The position numbers were made by a program, and so were the translations under genes. Below the pieces are notes generated by a model. The model was not told the origin of the DNA, did no database searches, and worked only from the letters and a program-made list of their open reading frames with translations. From Helicobacter sp. (lineage in GTDB: Bacteria; Campylobacterota; Campylobacteria; Campylobacterales; Helicobacteraceae), in contig JARIAP010000075.1 in NCBI GenBank assembly GCA_029257755.1, positions 1-17,016 on the forward strand: a DNA stretch of 17,016 nt. Direction: 5' to 3'. Below, piece after piece: positions 14,803 through 17,016 of the stretch (its first letter is position 1; every line of letters begins with the position of its first letter).

Positions 14803-15990
14803 TTAGTTTAGGGAAGTAGTTTGATACAACTGCATAAGTTTTAGATAAAATTCTTCTTCACCGCTATTTTGTATAATACCATGTGATGGTAAAATATCAT
14901 AATATAGTCTATCTAAATTTCTAAATCTATGTGGAAACAAAGATGATAGCAATATAGCAGATATTTGTTTTCTTACTAGCATAGCTGGTGGTAAAAGTCC
15001 TAATCTAAAAAATTCAATAAACGATTCTGCATTGTAATTAATATGATGATGGTGTCCGTGTGGGCAAGTATGGATTGAAACTAAAGTTTTGCATACATCA
15101 CAATATACATATTCTGGCAATATTTTTACTCTTATATTTAATCCACTAAGAGAATCAAAAATAGAATGCACTTCATTATCTAAATAATATACAGATAACC
15201 CCTTATTGTTCTCTCCAACAAGCAATCTATTGCAACCAAAATTTTGTGCTACAATAGCATTCATAATCATGCGGTTTTGCCCCGCATATAAATATGTATC
15301 ATCGTGGGGTATTATTAATACTCTTTCTTTTAGTAAATAATTATCTATCATAAATTCTACACATTTTAAACGCAAAGAATATTCTATTGAATCATTATTG
15401 TGAGATTTCAATAAGAATATTACAAGCAAATCAGAATATTCTAAAGCATCTCTAATAATTTTTTCATGGATTCTGTGAAGTGGGCTAACACTCATAACTA
15501 TACCAGTTATATTTTTAGCATTTAATGTTGATATTTTTTTTGCCAATCTATTTTTATGTGTTATTATTTCGTTCTCTTCTAAGACATAACTACCATTTAT
15601 ACAGAGTTCGCCAATTCTATTTTCAATTTCTTTTATACGCTTTGAGGCAAAATCGCCACCCATGATTTTTTTTATTCTTTCTTGTTTATCAACCTTAAAT
15701 ACAGAATCTACAATAATGCTACCAGATTTTTTTCCATCTGTTATAAATTCTAAAGTTTCACCTTTTTTTGCATTTTGTAAAACTTCCTTATTTCTTTTGC
15801 CGCTAGGACTAAGTAAAAATGGACAAGGATAACTTTGTCCTTTATACATACCATTTTGATTAACTTCATTCATTTCAACTTCATTCATAAGTTTTTTTGC
15901 AGGATATAATAAACCTTCTTGTGCTAGGTTTAAAACAGATATTGCTTCTTTATCTATATATAATTGCTTATTTTTTCCTTGAAATCCCAT
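14803..15990 (-). CDS. ATP-sulfurylase-like protein (Cj1609 type), probably not a sulfurylase
   Basis: The 395-residue protein has the ATP sulfurylase (Sat) architecture: a PUA-like N-terminal half (to about 150) and a nucleotidyltransferase half. LHRIHEKIIRDALE at 171-184 keeps the HxxH nucleotide motif (H172, H175), and DDTYLYAGQNRMIMNAIVAQNFGCN follows the family's MRYAGPREALLHAxxRxNYGC. The sulfate-binding QxRNxxHRxH is MSVSPLHRIH and GRDHAG is GENNKG, so the residues that bind sulfate and the phosphates are gone. The zinc-ribbon-like CDVC (297-300) and CPHGHHHH (309-316) remain, as does LGLLPPAMLVRKQIS. A good AAGGA site precedes the ATG, which overlaps the upstream regulator by 23 bases. 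It corresponds to C. jejuni Cj1609 in the same context. Its true substrate is unknown. Confidence 0.75.
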   Translation of the reverse strand: MGFQGKNKQLYIDKEAISVLNLAQEGLLYPAKKLMNEVEMNEVNQNGMYKGQSYPCPFLLSPSGKRNKEVLQNAKKGETLEFITDGKKSGSIIVDSVFKVDKQERIKKIMGGDFASKRIKEIENRIGELCINGSYVLEENEIITHKNRLAKKISTLNAKNITGIVMSVSPLHRIHEKIIRDALEYSDLLVIFLLKSHNNDSIEYSLRLKCVEFMIDNYLLKERVLIIPHDDTYLYAGQNRMIMNAIVAQNFGCNRLLVGENNKGLSVYYLDNEVHSIFDSLSGLNIRVKILPEYVYCDVCKTLVSIHTCPHGHHHHINYNAESFIEFFRLGLLPPAMLVRKQISAILLSSLFPHRFRNLDRLYYDILPSHGIIQNSGEEEFYLKLMQLYQTTSLN

Positions 15991-16843
15991 ATTTTTTCCT
16001 TTTTTCCCATAAGCTTTTTCTACTCATGCCAAGTTTTTTAGCTAATTCTACATCAGGATATCGTCCTTCAAATTTTGTAATAACAATTCTTTCATATTCT
16101 CTAATAGAAAGAATTTCACTGCCAATTTCTAAGCTATTTGCCATATTTGTAATATCTACAATATGTGGAAAATATATGCTGTCATCTGAAATCATAGATA
16201 TAATAAGACGATAATTTGCCATTTTATCAAGAAAATCTTTTTTATCTTGTTTCTTTAAGTTCTCACAATTTGTTATATAATAAACTTTATTTTTACTAAA
16301 TTCGTATTCATTCCATATAATGTTTTTAAGACTTAAGAATTCAAATCTAAGCCCCCTCTCTATTGCATATTTCATGGCATAAATATCCGCACTTCTTTGT
16401 GAGCTTGCTTTAATGAGAATTGGGGGATTATATTGTGGTAGAGTTGGTGTTTGTAGCTCATTTTGTATAAAAGTAAAATAATTTTTGAAAAATTTAATAT
16501 CTTCTGTTAATTCCTTAAATCCTTTATAATGATCAATTTTTCTTACTAATTCATCCATTATAAAAGGCTTTATAATATAATCTTTTGCTCCCATTCTAAG
16601 TGGTTTTGAAACTGTGTCATCACTAACATAAGATACCATAAGTATTACTATAGAATCTTTATGTTTTTCAATTACATTTTTATAGTTTCCAACACCAGTT
16701 GAAAGCAAAATAATATCATACCCATATTTGTTGATTGCCTCTTCTAATGATGAGGTTATAAAAGATGTATGCCCACTATCTGCTAATTTATTTGCTATGC
16801 TTTGTGCTAAGTAGGTTTCACTTTCAATAATTAAAACATTCAT
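15968..16843 (-). CDS. HP1021-type atypical orphan response regulator
   Basis: This 291-residue DNA-binding protein has a receiver domain (1-115) and a C-terminal Fis-type helix-turn-helix (258-291: DVELAKKLGMSRKSLWEKR). The receiver position for phosphorylation is Ser48 (ILLSTGVG) instead of Asp, and the acidic pocket after beta-1 is IESE (E7, S8), while the switch Ser71 and Lys92 (IIKPF) are kept. The same Asp-to-Ser change is known in H. pylori HP1021, an orphan regulator that binds oriC and many promoters and works without phosphorylation, and C. jejuni Cj1608 is its homologue. Gene order after ispDF also matches both species groups. AAAGGA lies before the ATG, 18 bases after ispDF; its end overlaps the next gene by 23 bases. 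No histidine kinase is nearby, as expected for an orphan. Confidence 0.9.
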   Translation of the reverse strand: MNVLIIESETYLAQSIANKLADSGHTSFITSSLEEAINKYGYDIILLSTGVGNYKNVIEKHKDSIVILMVSYVSDDTVSKPLRMGAKDYIIKPFIMDELVRKIDHYKGFKELTEDIKFFKNYFTFIQNELQTPTLPQYNPPILIKASSQRSADIYAMKYAIERGLRFEFLSLKNIIWNEYEFSKNKVYYITNCENLKKQDKKDFLDKMANYRLIISMISDDSIYFPHIVDITNMANSLEIGSEILSIREYERIVITKFEGRYPDVELAKKLGMSRKSLWEKRKKYGISRKK

Positions 16844-16861
16844 AAATATCCTTTCTTAAAA

Positions 16862-17016
16862 TTAATCTAACTTTCTAGCTTTAAGCTGAACAACACTTTG
16901 GGCTAAAACGCCTTCTTTTCTCCCAATAAATCCTAAGCCTTCTGCTGTGCTTGCTTTTATATTAACACGCATTTTTGGAAGATAGAGTATATGTGCTAAC
17001 ATTTCTTGCATTTGTG
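16862..17016 (-). CDS. ispDF: IspDF, C-terminal end (partial; start lies right of window)
   Basis: The last 50 residues of a leftward gene are visible: VNIKASTAEGLGFIGRKEGVLAQ followed by a short basic tail to the TAA at 16862-16864. This is the C-terminal strand-helix of 2-C-methyl-D-erythritol 2,4-cyclodiphosphate synthase (IspF; family consensus N(I/V)KA(T/S)T(T/S)ExLGFxGRxEGI). In Campylobacterota IspF is fused behind IspD, which is why I use ispDF, although the IspD part lies outside. It belongs to the MEP pathway together with ispE at 1256-2302, and is first in the visible part of the operon with the HP1021-type regulator. Confidence 0.85.
   Translation of the reverse strand, partial: QMQEMLAHILYLPKMRVNIKASTAEGLGFIGRKEGVLAQSVVQLKARKLD

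Noticed and set aside
1..17016. CRISPR arrays, insertion sequences, tRNA genes, integrase or phage genes
   Set aside because: Looked for direct repeats with regular spacing, transposase-type frames and cloverleaf-like segments in the spacers; none seen. All spacers are shorter than 230 bases.

Overview
The window looks like chromosomal DNA from a Helicobacter-type member of the Campylobacterota (Epsilonproteobacteria). It is very AT-rich, has extended -10 promoters of the TGn-TAnAAT kind without clear -35 boxes, and uses TTG/GTG starts next to AAGGA-type ribosome sites. The gene content is also typical: HP1021-type orphan response regulator, SpeE of the H. pylori type, HemJ, fused IspDF, Helicobacter cysteine-rich (Hcp/Sel1) secreted proteins and FliP. 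HisB is present, so this is not H. pylori itself (which lacks histidine biosynthesis); an enterohepatic or other Helicobacter fits better. Coding density is high, there is no stretch over 300 bases without a gene, and I see no tRNA, rRNA, CRISPR array, IS element or prophage.

Layout. Positions 1-61 (+) are probably the last codons of hypF (hydrogenase maturation), followed by mnmA (+; tRNA 2-thiouridine). Convergent to it is a leftward operon truB-csrA-ispE (tRNA pseudouridine 55, post-transcriptional regulator, isoprenoid precursor kinase), with csrA and truB overlapping by 7 bases. Divergent from truB is a rightward PAS-only protein like the redox/energy-taxis sensors Aer/CetB. Next is a leftward run speE-trmD-rplS (spermidine synthase, tRNA m1G37 methyltransferase, ribosomal protein L19), then a leftward small outer-membrane beta-barrel gene.

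From 7355 to 14207 all genes point right: a small unknown coiled-coil gene, hisB-kdsC (4-base overlap; histidine and Kdo/LPS synthesis), hemJ and a YciI-like gene, fliP (flagellar export gate), and two adjacent secreted Sel1-repeat cysteine-rich proteins of 281 and 852 residues. From 14244 to the right edge everything points left and forms one compact operon, ispDF (partial) - HP1021-like regulator - ATP-sulfurylase-like protein - PgpA-like membrane protein. This is the gene order I know from C. jejuni Cj1607-Cj1610.

Most of the window is housekeeping. The parts most worth a second look are: (i) the last operon, where three successive proteins keep a fold but appear to have lost the key residues of the named activity (non-phosphorylatable receiver, sulfurylase without its substrate motifs, PgpA without its acidic motif); (ii) the 852-residue Sel1 protein, in which all 36 mature cysteines fall into 18 close pairs; (iii) the PAS protein, whose cofactor-pocket motif is altered; and (iv) truB and ispE, which are unusually long because of Asn-rich inserts.
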